Position numbers and translations under genes: made by a program | Notes under the pieces: model-generated | The model's input: only the letters and a program-made list of their open reading frames with translations | Databases searched by the model: none | What the model was told of the DNA's origin: nothing | Assembly (NCBI GenBank): GCA_946188165.1 | Contig: CAMHTW010000010.1 | Span: 1 to 64,000, forward strand | Direction: 5' to 3' | DNA: 64,000 nt | DNA from: an uncultured Prevotella sp. | GTDB taxonomy: Bacteria > Bacteroidota > Bacteroidia > Bacteroidales > Bacteroidaceae | Part shown: in pieces, positions 48,101 to 57,400 of the stretch | How positions within the stretch are numbered: position 1 is the stretch's first letter | Layout of the letters: each line of letters opens with the position of its first letter

Positions 48101-51100
48101 ATATCCTGAATATCCACCTGAACTTCAAGAGTGGTGTTCCGACCGTGGAGGATATCCGTCAGCCAGACATCATCCTGCCGGGTACGGCTCTGTCAATGCC
48201 TGAGCCATACGTCACACCGGGTGCATACGAAATCACCGGTGGTGGTTGGAAATTGTTCGAATCAGAGACGGATGCTGAAAGCCATATCAATGGCGTTGAG
48301 TACACGAACTCTGTAGATCCGCTCTACCTCTATCAGAACAAGTATTGGCTGGCTTACTACACCAGAACGTACTTGGGTGAGACCTACTCGAACCATGTAC
48401 CTGTCAGTGTGGCTAACTACCATGACCTGAAGAAGGTGATGGATGCCAAGACGCACCACTACTACATCGACCACAAGGATGTACACGAGCGTCTCGGTGT
48501 TAAGCCCAAGATTTACATCAACGACTATAGCGGAAGTTCGGAGAATGGTCTCGACCTGTTCAAGAACCTGTATGACCTGAGCTTGCTGACAACTCCTGCA
48601 GCGTCTGGCGCTCTCGAAGGACATGCCCTGCTGAATGAACGTATCAAGGGCGGCGAGAACCTTGAGTTCTTCCTGCGTACGGATATCGACCACAGCACTA
48701 CACCTTGGACATCGATTGCATCTGAAGCAAATCAATGCTTCGAGGGTACGCTTCATGGCGATGGTCATACTATCAGTGGTCTGAACAACTCCCTGTTCGG
48801 TCATCTCTGTGGTAATGTCTATAACCTCGGCGTAACAGGTTCGTTCACAGGCGCTGGTGTGGCAGATGAAGGCAAGGGCTATGTGGAAAGCTGCTGGATT
48901 AACACCACGGGTACACCGGCAAGCGGCGTCAGAGCCGTCTTTGGTAAACCGACTGCCACTGATGACATCAAGCAGATTGTCAACAGCTACTACCAGGCCG
49001 GCAAGAGCTATAGTACAACGGACACTGGCAGCCATGGACTTGCAAAAGCTATGAGCGACCAGGCATTCTACAACGGTACAGTGGCCTATGACCTGAACAA
49101 CTTCTACCTGTACAAGCGCTATAACGATGGCACTGGTACAAGCTCTGGCGTTGAATACAAATACTGGATACCGGGCGAGGAAGAACCGCAGACAGGACAC
49201 TACGCTAACAACATCGAACTTTGTTCTTCCGGCTACAACAACATCAAGTATGTCGAGGAACGCTTTAAGGACGGTGACTTCCGTTATGCTGGCGGTACTA
49301 TTCCTGACAGCGAGGACGAACGCTTCTATACCAAGACGCTCAATCTTGGAACAGAGCAGGAAACCGTAGAAAGCGGCTTCTACCCCATCTGGCCGGACGA
49401 CTATCTGTTCTTTGGCCAGAGACTTACCTACGGCTATGCAACAGAAGCCCATCAGGATGTGCCAACAGCTGTGGCGAAGAATAGTGGACGCCTATCGACA
49501 CTTTTGGATGCCAACCGTGTCTATCGTGCACCGGCTTACTACCGTTCGAAGGATATGAGCTTCATACATTTCAACCCGCAAGTCTATCTGGCTCAGAAGT
49601 CTAAGGACGGCTCTAAGGAGGCATATCCTAACCTGACGGCTATTGACTTCAAGGGACACAATGATACCTATGAAGCTAATGGGGCCCATAAGCCTTATGA
49701 GTTGGGCTGGAATAATGGTAAGTTCTATGCGCCACTGCTCGATGACGGCGGTCTGACAAGTATCATCAACTGTGACGAGACCAGAAACCTGCTGGTATAT
49801 GCACCGGCAGAAAGTGCTACCACAGGCTATGCCAACAAGGCGACTTACGATGTGCTGACGGGCTACTTTACGGATCCTGCTTACGGTGACTATTATAATA
49901 TAGAAGGCAAACCCGAAGAGTACCGCACGGTTGCAGATGTCACCTCTACCAATGCGGCTATCTACGGTCACCTTGTGAAGAGCAACCTCAAGGCTACCAA
50001 CGACCATCTGCTGGTAGATAAGGAAGACTTCAACTGTCCGATAGCCTACCAGTTCGACGGCACTCACCGTATGTGGTACCAGCGTAAGCCGGAGGATCAT
50101 GAGTATGTTGACTTCACGAAGGGCTGGCAGGGTATCAGCATCCCGTTCACAGCAGAACTGGTGACTACTGACGATAAGGGTGAGATTACCCACTTCTACA
50201 GCGGTAGTGAAACGAGCAAGAACGGTACGGGTACTAAGATTGGTCATGAGTACTGGCTGCGTGAATTCAAGAGTATTAGTGAAGAAGGAACAGCACCTGA
50301 TGTGGTCGCTAAGGCTTCATTCCTCTATCCTACTGCTACGGTTAATAGTAAGACGGTAGATAATATCTTCCTGTGGGATTACTATTATAAGAATACCGCC
50401 GTTCACAACCAGAAGGATGAGAACAAGGACACGTATCAGACCTATTATGAGAAGAGCCGCAACTATTCGGGCTATCCGCTACTGGCTGCTGCCACACCGT
50501 ATATCCTCGGTCTGCCAGGTGAGACCTACTATGAGTTCGACCTCAGCGGTAACTTCGAGGCTCAGCACACGGCAGTAGCCATTGACAAGTTGGGTAAGCA
50601 AACCATCAGCTTCGTTTCTAATACGGGCATCGATATCGGTGTGAGCGATAAAGAGACAGCAGGCGTTACGCAGGCGTTAGAAGGCACTAACAAGAACTAT
50701 AGTTTAACCTTCAAGCCCAGCTATATGAACGAAAATCTGACAGCAGGTACCAACAACTACACGCTGGATACCGCTGGCGACAGCTATGACAAGGTGCCTA
50801 CTACCGGTGCAGCCACTAAAGTCAGTGCCTTCCGTCCATACTTCACGGCTACTGTCACTACAAACAGTCCTAAGATGATACCTGAGCGTATCATGTTCGG
50901 TAATGACTACAGCGGTTTGGAGGGAGAGCCGATTGCAACCCTTGACGGTAATCTGGAGATAAATGTCGAAGGACATAAGATTGTCGCCACGTCGCACCTC
51001 AAGAATGCTACGACGGTACGTATCATCAACGTCAGCGGCGTTTCCATCGCCAACTATGTCATCCAGCCGGGCGAGACGGTAGAGACCCCGGTAAGCATCG

Positions 51101-51144
51101 AAGGCGTATATATTGCAAACAAGAAGAAACTATTAGTAAAATAG
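39172..51144 (+). CDS. Giant secreted repeat protein (about 3,990 aa), [VF][YF]GGG-repeat, T9SS-like C-terminus
   Basis: Single ORF; signal peptide ending SVHAQ; dozens of VYGGG/VFGGG repeats; GLUG-like stretch near 48.7 kb; C-terminus resembles type A T9SS sorting domains. ORF-track start 39157 is a TTG; ATG at 39172. Confidence 0.9.
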   Translation: MRRIITILKKDMRPMGLMRLIGLTVLMSLMGLSVHAQIKIGGNVYGGGNHAEVRGSTKVTVLKGDIGAVMDPDVTKRQLADPSGKVFGGARMANVGGSSFVHIDGENATGYILINQVYGGNDIAGTIGTAAAVGAEIPTELTETQPESGTNEKKNKVDNTFNSYVRISTKATNEHYTQSEIDAASTNPEAAAYGKTTNDVKPDPLAKKVYIGQLFGGGNGDFTYTDDEGNQLKDGDDYIIKQGDTIIARSATPFQLPELDKTYLEIKGGSIVYGYGGGNNATVKQQNIIHIDNPSAVVNHILVDANGNEGNDETYTTYETNKKNGDENPLPSGYTDLLTTERFKEMGINTTFSFPSSGAYQIGRFFGGNNKAEMHIRPTWNLLAGKVRNLYSGGNKGSMTSPDGLLLEIKDYSSLIVDNLFGGCRMADVMPTNDDGVYTPCLNLPGYHFPHQLSARVLVKGGHINNVYGGNDVTGTVYGGNAVDINTTVYGDVYGGGNGAYPYTDSPSLKDDPTYGDFCYYDENSPGGTEGLNAFRPNAEQVSIHLLGTEEHKTVIKGSVFVGGNCASLATKMSNPLVELKIGSYVIADKVFLGNNGEKMVDESILQHYANVYPGAEGFSSFNFKEGPSTFADYMDGVAMPLKPSLVFDNTANGDAATYIDNTSMIGSFFGGGNRGSMTVGGKTTLKFDKKLIIFDKIVAGCNNANVAEGTYNAAYEGGLLGATDERDSYTEGGKIKDRIELNLDNVLIEPKRWNDTFTAVPNGTTLTAGKEYYETDLHETKFIANGTEVSTTANPYYELTTVGLSLEWNTAKWSLAENDFVSTGTSKTGSPKDCEDIDRRLLCGNVYGGCYNSGHVNGNVVININQNLMDRDVIFAQAADNDPYKISGERRTGVLKEAQGDDVMATSLAVYGGGFGADTEIWGSTTINHNNGYAFQMYGGGEQGVVGKKNNDGEYTYNAAYSTTVNLKGINAGYSENESGLPIPESEYIYGGGNEGDVLGDSYVYLGNGRIYDAFGGASNADIYGGTEVHIGYNGGFPWIRDNVYGGNDFGGTVRGNRNHYTVTTREVFDLELKRSSTYVKYIQGRVDSIFGGNYGYYDYADRVFKDYTDGNGAPLDGFTFPHLSDNSFVHFVPEDHSSNHVGYIFGGSVGFPGHEKLCNSMQKETYVLLDDTKTKNANRFANVDVYGGGAFAGVGTTFETLGAGRTAVDLFAGSYHNIYGGCNQEGLVGYTRVNVPTESTAKVNALFGGGKGYDIALFKKEATKQLAARYCDHYVTCVDFKSKKAIVEDGIYGGNENCRIACDTYINIEAPVMQSSGYQATVYGAGYGRKTLSGRTNVFMNNGSNAYKVFGGGRDGNAFNFASMSKWLANQYDLAGTPTGEIEGKLVAYRGLLEDFGTYLAANPLSLPTNIGTYPNAEGAYTGTYTNDILTNDKYHQTNVHIMNGGNVSGYAYGGGYGINAVVSGSTFIELKGGNVNKDVYGGGEGGPVFDEFGLGGFTATTNVNVEGGMARNVYGGGYLGSVGKHHNTVEEELVEAAITDTTPVDIPGVANVTIGKLDGTNFYNGVPAIQRNAYGGGEGGSVYGTSNLTINNGYIGYRYKNTSATAVPNYEYVPELDDQTPNAIELAGNAFGGGYVINSFVDNTNVTMYGGTLRGSLYGGGELGPIGRGTMKSGATGGFTNGNAHIYKGGTTYVKLYDGHVLRNVFGGGRGKDSWGGDGTKYMDADLVATLDLKSKGFVFGKTEVDIYGGEVGTSEGVAQGYGNVFGAGDVGCVYSATGTKSGERYVNSKEGYYYANNELTEDCKVLVEPWCKANSDVNINGTDYAAGKYVPTAALNYLGNKTASAAEWTALGKTDVNKEGIIIHNAVFAGGNTSPGSTEVFANTPTVFGNATASIHDVYNRDLISIGRGRVGGLYGDGNLTLVDGYRELNITNYGTDFYHINPEITLEQYNALPVREAAYYEIRYKCLQQCTDKDGKTYAVGATITADEMLTVFEGVTVGEPAVPMIDADDKPLPAYWEENGVCSRYAGRPMNTVQRADFCGVFGSRMVMQGAQDRVPEVVDYTNYTINRVREVSLNKKTSVRSDDASDAKNKEHGNYFGIYSVVNYLGALTSDVDFHTAVRVTDNTDATTYQCEANGNNYGVATYEDWKNQFHEDRRRNNGTSHNKVALASGVYLELTSEKSTGKGLNEKDWGYITGVVELDLINVQPGMGGGYVYAKNEHGVRSPSGKTNTILTSLNTGAVTNKIFTYSTDDSSKKEWETSGNFVHNTKTIIDDCYNIGNKYKAPDAVPAHYWYIKGAVYVYDQYISAYTGSPNAFSEEVSIPLTITSASHGKLTLMDVMPNRYAYYSNGATKNKLGANQKITIRDKEYGLNDAITYWDYSQLTATEKAMFVEETYTVISDCTYGDGATPVTYKAGTVLSKEEYETLRTYAPKKYLEEGDEVQTPYVHLVTRDEDVDFDYAFRPSNNVSHNTGYILTYNINNPNQWNTWYTPKSGSSLEGKNQTGGADYEDGPTYTPIAPGMYGQNDYKVGSIISHEDYTTYTSIPAAYIPNNGKNPGDEGYDASKKQAIFKPAYIVTAELLETKNKDNIDQRFHKGAVLAKENYTDAQWSSMSGSVQQAYVATSTVQISNTEVIYRNTYLPKSKYDELVSAHSDIATTIQPAYYCIEAGKYGGNYYQTGNNYRALAAFSAMSEDDRKKFDYNYDALDLLIDPNYSRSEGVKYQYDGKNYTTEDEARQNMATYSLPTSIDYSATYKGSTSFKYIDDNNQEQTIKTDGTSVLTRSEFERLPNEQYYWAPISVGAAGTYYVVKETIVLGDTPYAAGQVITSDTYSGLSDTDKLKVETLNFDATGTYYYCREGYTINSSYYTDTEKTGAVTDIHNTKHTTAVPAGTVIKAETDDTVYGYDNVINKQANFSIHGLAPTETSTLYVTRGSDIFDLSAEKIITVIYQYDYVESDMAGQHITPVSERHILNIHLNFKSGVPTVEDIRQPDIILPGTALSMPEPYVTPGAYEITGGGWKLFESETDAESHINGVEYTNSVDPLYLYQNKYWLAYYTRTYLGETYSNHVPVSVANYHDLKKVMDAKTHHYYIDHKDVHERLGVKPKIYINDYSGSSENGLDLFKNLYDLSLLTTPAASGALEGHALLNERIKGGENLEFFLRTDIDHSTTPWTSIASEANQCFEGTLHGDGHTISGLNNSLFGHLCGNVYNLGVTGSFTGAGVADEGKGYVESCWINTTGTPASGVRAVFGKPTATDDIKQIVNSYYQAGKSYSTTDTGSHGLAKAMSDQAFYNGTVAYDLNNFYLYKRYNDGTGTSSGVEYKYWIPGEEEPQTGHYANNIELCSSGYNNIKYVEERFKDGDFRYAGGTIPDSEDERFYTKTLNLGTEQETVESGFYPIWPDDYLFFGQRLTYGYATEAHQDVPTAVAKNSGRLSTLLDANRVYRAPAYYRSKDMSFIHFNPQVYLAQKSKDGSKEAYPNLTAIDFKGHNDTYEANGAHKPYELGWNNGKFYAPLLDDGGLTSIINCDETRNLLVYAPAESATTGYANKATYDVLTGYFTDPAYGDYYNIEGKPEEYRTVADVTSTNAAIYGHLVKSNLKATNDHLLVDKEDFNCPIAYQFDGTHRMWYQRKPEDHEYVDFTKGWQGISIPFTAELVTTDDKGEITHFYSGSETSKNGTGTKIGHEYWLREFKSISEEGTAPDVVAKASFLYPTATVNSKTVDNIFLWDYYYKNTAVHNQKDENKDTYQTYYEKSRNYSGYPLLAAATPYILGLPGETYYEFDLSGNFEAQHTAVAIDKLGKQTISFVSNTGIDIGVSDKETAGVTQALEGTNKNYSLTFKPSYMNENLTAGTNNYTLDTAGDSYDKVPTTGAATKVSAFRPYFTATVTTNSPKMIPERIMFGNDYSGLEGEPIATLDGNLEINVEGHKIVATSHLKNATTVRIINVSGVSIANYVIQPGETVETPVSIEGVYIANKKKLLVK

Positions 51145-51278
51145 CACAAGATATGACACAAGATATGACCGAAATGATTATAACTGAAAGAAACACATAT
51201 TGCGAAACGGAACAGGGGGACAGCCTCTGTTCACATAAGGAGATGTCACCCTACAGGCATACTCTAAGCATACTGTTG

Positions 51279-51344
51279 GAGCAGCTTAGAAGCAGCCTAG
51301 AAGCAGGCAAGGAGCAGCTTAGGAGCAGCCTAGGAGCAGACAAG
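51279..51344 (+). repeat. 11-bp tandem repeat array (GAGCAGCTTAG-type, 6 units)
   Basis: gagcagcttag / aagcagcctag / aagcaggcaag / gagcagcttag / gagcagcctag / gagcagacaag. Confidence 0.9.
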
Positions 51345-51368
51345 AGGCAGTCTGGAGTACGTTTCATT

Positions 51369-51434
51369 AACGAGATTACGGCTCGTCGTCAACGAGATTA
51401 CGTCTCGTCGTCAACGAGATTACGTCTCGTCATG
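51369..51434 (+). repeat. 22-bp hairpin-forming tandem repeat x3 (AACGAGATTACGTCTCGTCGTC)
   Basis: Copies at 51369, 51391 and 51413; each contains ACGAGA-TTACG-TCTCGT (first copy ACGAG...CTCGT). Confidence 0.92.
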
Positions 51435-54400
51435 ACCCTGCTTCTGCTGATGACAGTGGGAGTTACGGGAGTATTGGCGCAAATAGACTTTTCTGGAACA
51501 TATTATATCGCCAATGAGACCAATCATGCCAATGGAAATTATGGCACACACTGGTACTTGGTTCCAGGAGCGGATCCGCATCAACCCCACTATGCTGATG
51601 CTTATTTCCATAACCAGTATTGCAATACAGGTGGTAAAGGTGATTATACAGGAACAAACTATGGTGACCCTGAAAAGCCTTTCCTTACCACATACCAGAC
51701 CAATCAGGATCTGAATTCTATCTGGATTATTAGTTCTACGGGAGACGGATATTATAATATCAAACATGCCAAGACAGGCTATTACGTTGTTTATGAACCG
51801 CCTTACAAAGACGCGATACACCGTAAATCAATGCACCTCGAAAGTACAGACAGCCCTGGAGAAAACGCTAAGTTTACTATCACGGGTAGTAGTCTGACTG
51901 GCCCTATCAATATCAACCCCATGAGCGTTACATCCGGTAATATGTACTTCAACCCCGCTGTTGGTGTAGGTAACCGTGCCCAATACTATGGTACTGGAGA
52001 TTACTATCACGAGGGAATGATAGGCCTATATAGTGGATCTGGCGACAAATCCCAATGGTATCTCGAGAAAACCGCCATTCCACCTACCATCACATACGAT
52101 GAAGAAACTGGCAAGGCGACAATAACCTCTGTGACGGGCACGACGATTCGTTATGCTTTTGATGGTACTACACCAACGGGTAGCAGCGCAACATATTCAG
52201 CGCCTGTTTCCATGGCAGGACATACTATCATCAAGGCTATTGCTGTGGATGCTCAAGGTATAACCTCAAATGTCGTTACGCTGACTCTGAAAGAATATAC
52301 CTATCATATCTTGAATAAGGCAGGAACGATAGCTATAGAACATACGTTGAAGCAGCCTGTCGGAAAAACCATAACGGATACTTATACCAGCATCCCTGCT
52401 GCCATCCGTAGCCCGTATTTGGAGGATGAGGAAGTAAAGTTCTTTAATAATTCAGACCATACCGATGAGCATAAGATTTCTGAGACGCCGTCTGCGACAA
52501 CTGATATCTATGTGACCTATACCACGGTTCACTTGGATGATAAGTATCTACATTTGAGAGGTGTTCGTGCTCTGAACATTACGATAAATGGTGACTATAT
52601 TTACGACAGTGGAACGGCAGACGCAGGTACGTTTGCGCAAAAAACTACTCCAAATGAAGAAGAAATAGCGACTAATCCCTATTTCTGGTTCTTTGAAGGT
52701 GAGGACCCGTACGCCATAGACATTAGGAATGCGGCAACGAATAACATTATTGGATATGCCACACCGTCCTCATCGCCAACATCACTCACATTAAATACAT
52801 CACCGGCAAATAGTAAGTTTATCATCATGGCTACCAGTGGTGGAGGAGAGTATCAGCAGATGGAGCTGATGGCCGCTACGGGTGATGGCAACTACTACCG
52901 TGTAGGATATACTGATGACGCTTATAATATCAGTACTACTGCTACAGGTGATGCTTCTCTGCAAATACAGGCTTATCCTAACAGCGCTACGATTACTTAT
53001 AAGCTGATAGACCAGGCTGGTAAGATCATCATGGAGATTTCCAGTAAGTCAGAATCAGCAGAACTACCCAGTGAATGGCAAAGCCCTTTGGTGGGAAAAT
53101 ATAACTACTGGAAAGTCGGGGCATTTGATATCTATGGTACTGGGGATAATACGGTCTATAAACTCAAGGCAGATCCAGAGCTATACCGCATCACCACCCT
53201 TACAGGTCTGGAGAGTGATCAAATCTATGTCACCTATGAAGTGAACGACAGGGTTGTCTTCGACATATCAGATGACGATAAAACCCACAATGCGTTATAT
53301 CCTACCTATATGCTCAAGTTCTATCAGGGCGAGAGTTTCAACCAGGAGAATGGTAAGGACGGTATTGAAGGTTCTGAGCAGCAGGCAGAATATCCATACT
53401 CCAATGGTGATGCCATGCTGTATGTCTATAGTGACACCAAGCGAGAAACTCAATTCGCTTCTGGTGCCAGTACGCGTCCCCGTTGGCTGTGGTATGCAGT
53501 CAGCCCCAAAGCAGCAAAGGTAAACGATACGGAGATAACACCGGGCTATAAGGGTGACCCTTACCATGTGAAGATCATGAGCCACTCGGCCGACGTTAAG
53601 AGTAAGTCTAATTCTGACGTCAAGCATCAGAATTTCTTCCGCACCTACGTAGTGAACTACGGTGGCAGTAACCATGTGGTTACAGGCTTGACGACCAAGC
53701 ATACAGACGTTGTTGATGCTGCTCCCACAGAATACATGGTGCTGAGTGCTCCTAACGACAGATATAAGTTGGTTACACTTAATGAGATTGAAGGTGCTCC
53801 CGAAAATGGGTCTTACGGAAAGCGACAAACGGTGAACACCTTCGAACAATACTGGAAGAACAACCCTACCGTTCAGAACAAGTTGACAAATAAAGTAGAA
53901 AGCTCAGAAAGTGCTACTGACGACATCGAACTTACATCTGACCAGGTATCACAATTGCCAAGCAACTGGCATACCTATCAGAAATGGGCACAAGCTGCAC
54001 CATGGGTGAAATGGACTGAAGACGGAAAAACCGGAAAGAAATATCAGAACAAGCACCACTGGTTCCAGACCATCGACATGGGCTCTACCGGTGAGTTCAC
54101 CTTCGAGGCCCAGAGTATTGACCCGGAGGTTATCCTGCTTGATCAGCACGGATGGGAAATTATGCGTGCTCCATTGTCTGAGGCAGCAACCTTGCGTAAA
54201 TACGACAGCCCTATGGTGGAGGAGTATCAGTGGTATCCTACTGCTGCGAAGGTTACAGGATATCATAAGTATAAGGTCAACGATCCTAATATTCCGGTAT
54301 ATTACTCATATACGGATGCAAATGGCAAGACTAAGTGGGCATCATCAGGTGAAAGTGTCACGTTTACATCAACGACACTGGGAGCTGATCCATACGCTTA

Positions 54401-57400
54401 CATGGTAGAAAAGGGATATGAGGCTCAGGATAAAAGCGTGAAGACCGACTTCTATGTCACCTATACTGTCAAACCTGAGTATGCCGGACTTTATTCTGGT
54501 GCTGCTACGGAGAGCGGAGTAACCCCTTCTGCCTTCATGGTAAAACAGGGTAATGAATATGCTAAGATAAATGACAATAATCAGCTGGATCCAACAACAG
54601 ATAATCCTTATAACTTAGAAAGCATCGGTGATGAATGGCACTGGTATGTGAAGCCAAATTTCAACATTGATGAGGAAATGGGCTACGAGTATGATGTGGA
54701 AGAAGATGATGGAGCGGGCGGCACTTTTACACCGAATAAAAATCAAAAAGAAGCTCTTAACTACGAAGAAGGCAGAAACGGCTTCGACCCATACAACGTA
54801 CAGATTCAGAGTGTAAAAAGTCCCACATATTATTTTAAGACCACCACCACTGCTAATTCTCAACTCAAAAACGGTGCATGGGAAGGTTCATCAACAGACT
54901 TGAGCCTAAAGAACATGTCTGTTGACGGACAGACGAATGTTGAAGGGAACGACCAGACCACGTTGGCAGTCACCAACGCGACTTTTATGGTAGTTAAGGA
55001 TGCCAGTGGTCGCATGTTGCTGATGCCTCGTTTCGACCATACGAAGGTGGTAAACTCCTTTACTGCACCACGACTGTCTGCTGCCAATGCTGCTAGCCAG
55101 TCTTTGGAACTCTTGATGGCTCCTAAGATTATTCATAGCTCAGACGAGTTCCTGTCTATGAATGGTCAATATACCCTTGCAGATGACTTCACATTTGAAA
55201 GTGGCTTTGAGTCATTAGGCTCTGAAACAAATCCGTTTACCGGTTCTATCGATGGTGCTCTTCATACGCTTGCAGGTCTTTCAAAACCTTTGATAGCCTA
55301 TGCTGATGGCGCTATTATCAAGAACGTGATATTTAATAATGTAACCATTGGTAATGCAGAAGATGTGCCCAATGTTGGTGCTGTAGTTGCAAATGCTACT
55401 GGTGAAACCCGTATCTATAACTGCGGTATTTTGAGTGGTAGCGTAAGTGGTACTGGAAATGCTGGTAGTATAGTTGGAAATTTGGATGGTACTTCACGTG
55501 TCATCAACTGTTATAGTTATGCCAATGTGAGTGGTTCCACGAATTCAGGCGGTATCGTCGGCTATAACGCTTATCAATCCACCTCTACTGATATCAAGAC
55601 GATGGTGATGAACTGTATGTTCTATGGTGATGTCACTGGCGGTAAAGTGTCCCCTATTTATGGCGGTGAAATCATAAATAATCTAGGAATAAAAAATAGT
55701 ATAAAACAGGGTTTAAGTAACTTTAACTACTATGCATACGAGAAGGCAACAAACTTCAATTCCTTGAAGGATAATAATTCCAATAAAGTGTATAACAATG
55801 CACTGGCTATAGAGGAAAGGTTCCTGACTCGTTTTGAGATATATCGTCAGTTGCTGAACAGTAATCGCAGGTTAGCAGCATATTATGCTACATCATCAGA
55901 AGCAACGGTGAAAGCTTCAGATATGATGAAATGGGTTCTGGAGACAGCAGACAGAAGTATCGAAAACCCTAAAGAGTATCCGATATTGAAGGCACAGGCC
56001 AAATATCCATCTATCATTAACTACGATATAGACCATGCTCCTGACAGCGCTGCTGTAGGTCGCAATCATGGTGGGAAATTGGGCAAGACGCTGACAGTAA
56101 ATCTTAGTGGTACTGGTATTACTACCTCAAAGCTTTATCTGGAACGCACCGATAAGGATTTTGATCACTTCAACTATAACTACGACAAAGTTCAGTTGCC
56201 TTATTTTAATGATGTTGGCACAGGAAACTATACAAATAACCAAGTTGTAACGGGTTGGAAGATTACAGCCATCACCGCTATTGATGGTGATCCCTATACT
56301 TCAGATAATTATCCAACTACTGGAATCACTGATTACCCGAACCATAACTATGCAGATCGTAAGAGTTCTAACAAAGATTTATATTCCGTCAGTGGTCGCG
56401 TGTTCTCTCAAGGAGCGTACTTCGATGTGCCTTATGGTGTTTCAGAAATTACGATAGAACCTTATTGGGCAACAGCAGCATACGTTGCTGATGATTATAT
56501 GGATGTTGCTTATGAAACAGGTTGGGCAGGGCATGATGTTACTCAGTTAGGCAAACAGTTCCCAACGAGTAAGATTACCATTAACGGTAGTGAGCAAACG
56601 GTTTATAAATCTATCAGTGCTGCTCTTAATGGTAAAAGTTCCTCTTCGGTCTATGACCTTGCTATCGTGCTGGTAGGAAATCTGCATACCAATGATGTAC
56701 CATCGAATGGAAACGTGCCTTTTACTATTATGTCGGTGGATTTGGATAAGGACAATGAACCGGATTACAGTTATATTTATAGCCATGGTAAACGTGCTAA
56801 GGTATCGCCAATACGTTTTGACTTCATAAATGTTCCTGGTACAGCACAGGCTCAGAAACCAAAAGGAGCAACACAGTTGCGTAATGCTGCTATCTTTAAT
56901 ACTATAGGTTGGTTTGAGCTCACCAATACCGCGTTGATGTACTTTAGTCAGATAGAGTATGAGAATAGTGATCAATCTCAAAAAGCTCCGATGATTCTGC
57001 AAGGCGGAGTGGTTGATCAATTCGTATCTACGGTGTCTCATAGAGTTGATGGAGATAACATCTATATCCATGTAGGTGGAAATGTGTGGTTCAAAAGCTT
57101 CACGATGGGTACCCACGGTGATGGCAGTGAATCAACCCCTCACGTGCCTGTTTCCGTTACGGGAGGCGACTATGAAAGTTTCTATTTGACTGGTATGTAT
57201 AACTCCAATGCGACAGTGCGCGACGATAATGCCGAATGTTATATCAGTGGTGGCCGCTTTGGTGAAGTGGCTGGCGCTGGACAAGAGCAGATAGGAATAA
57301 AAGACGGAGGCAAAGGTAACATCCATTGGCAAATATATAATGCAGACATCAGCGAGTTCTATGGCGGTGGTATCAACGAAGCTAAACCAGCACAGGGTAA

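Noticed and set aside
51153-51431. Calling the second giant's start at 51153 with confidence
   Set aside because: Frame is open, but the segment is made of 11-bp and 22-bp arrays and a typical signal peptide starts at 51432; left as alternative.
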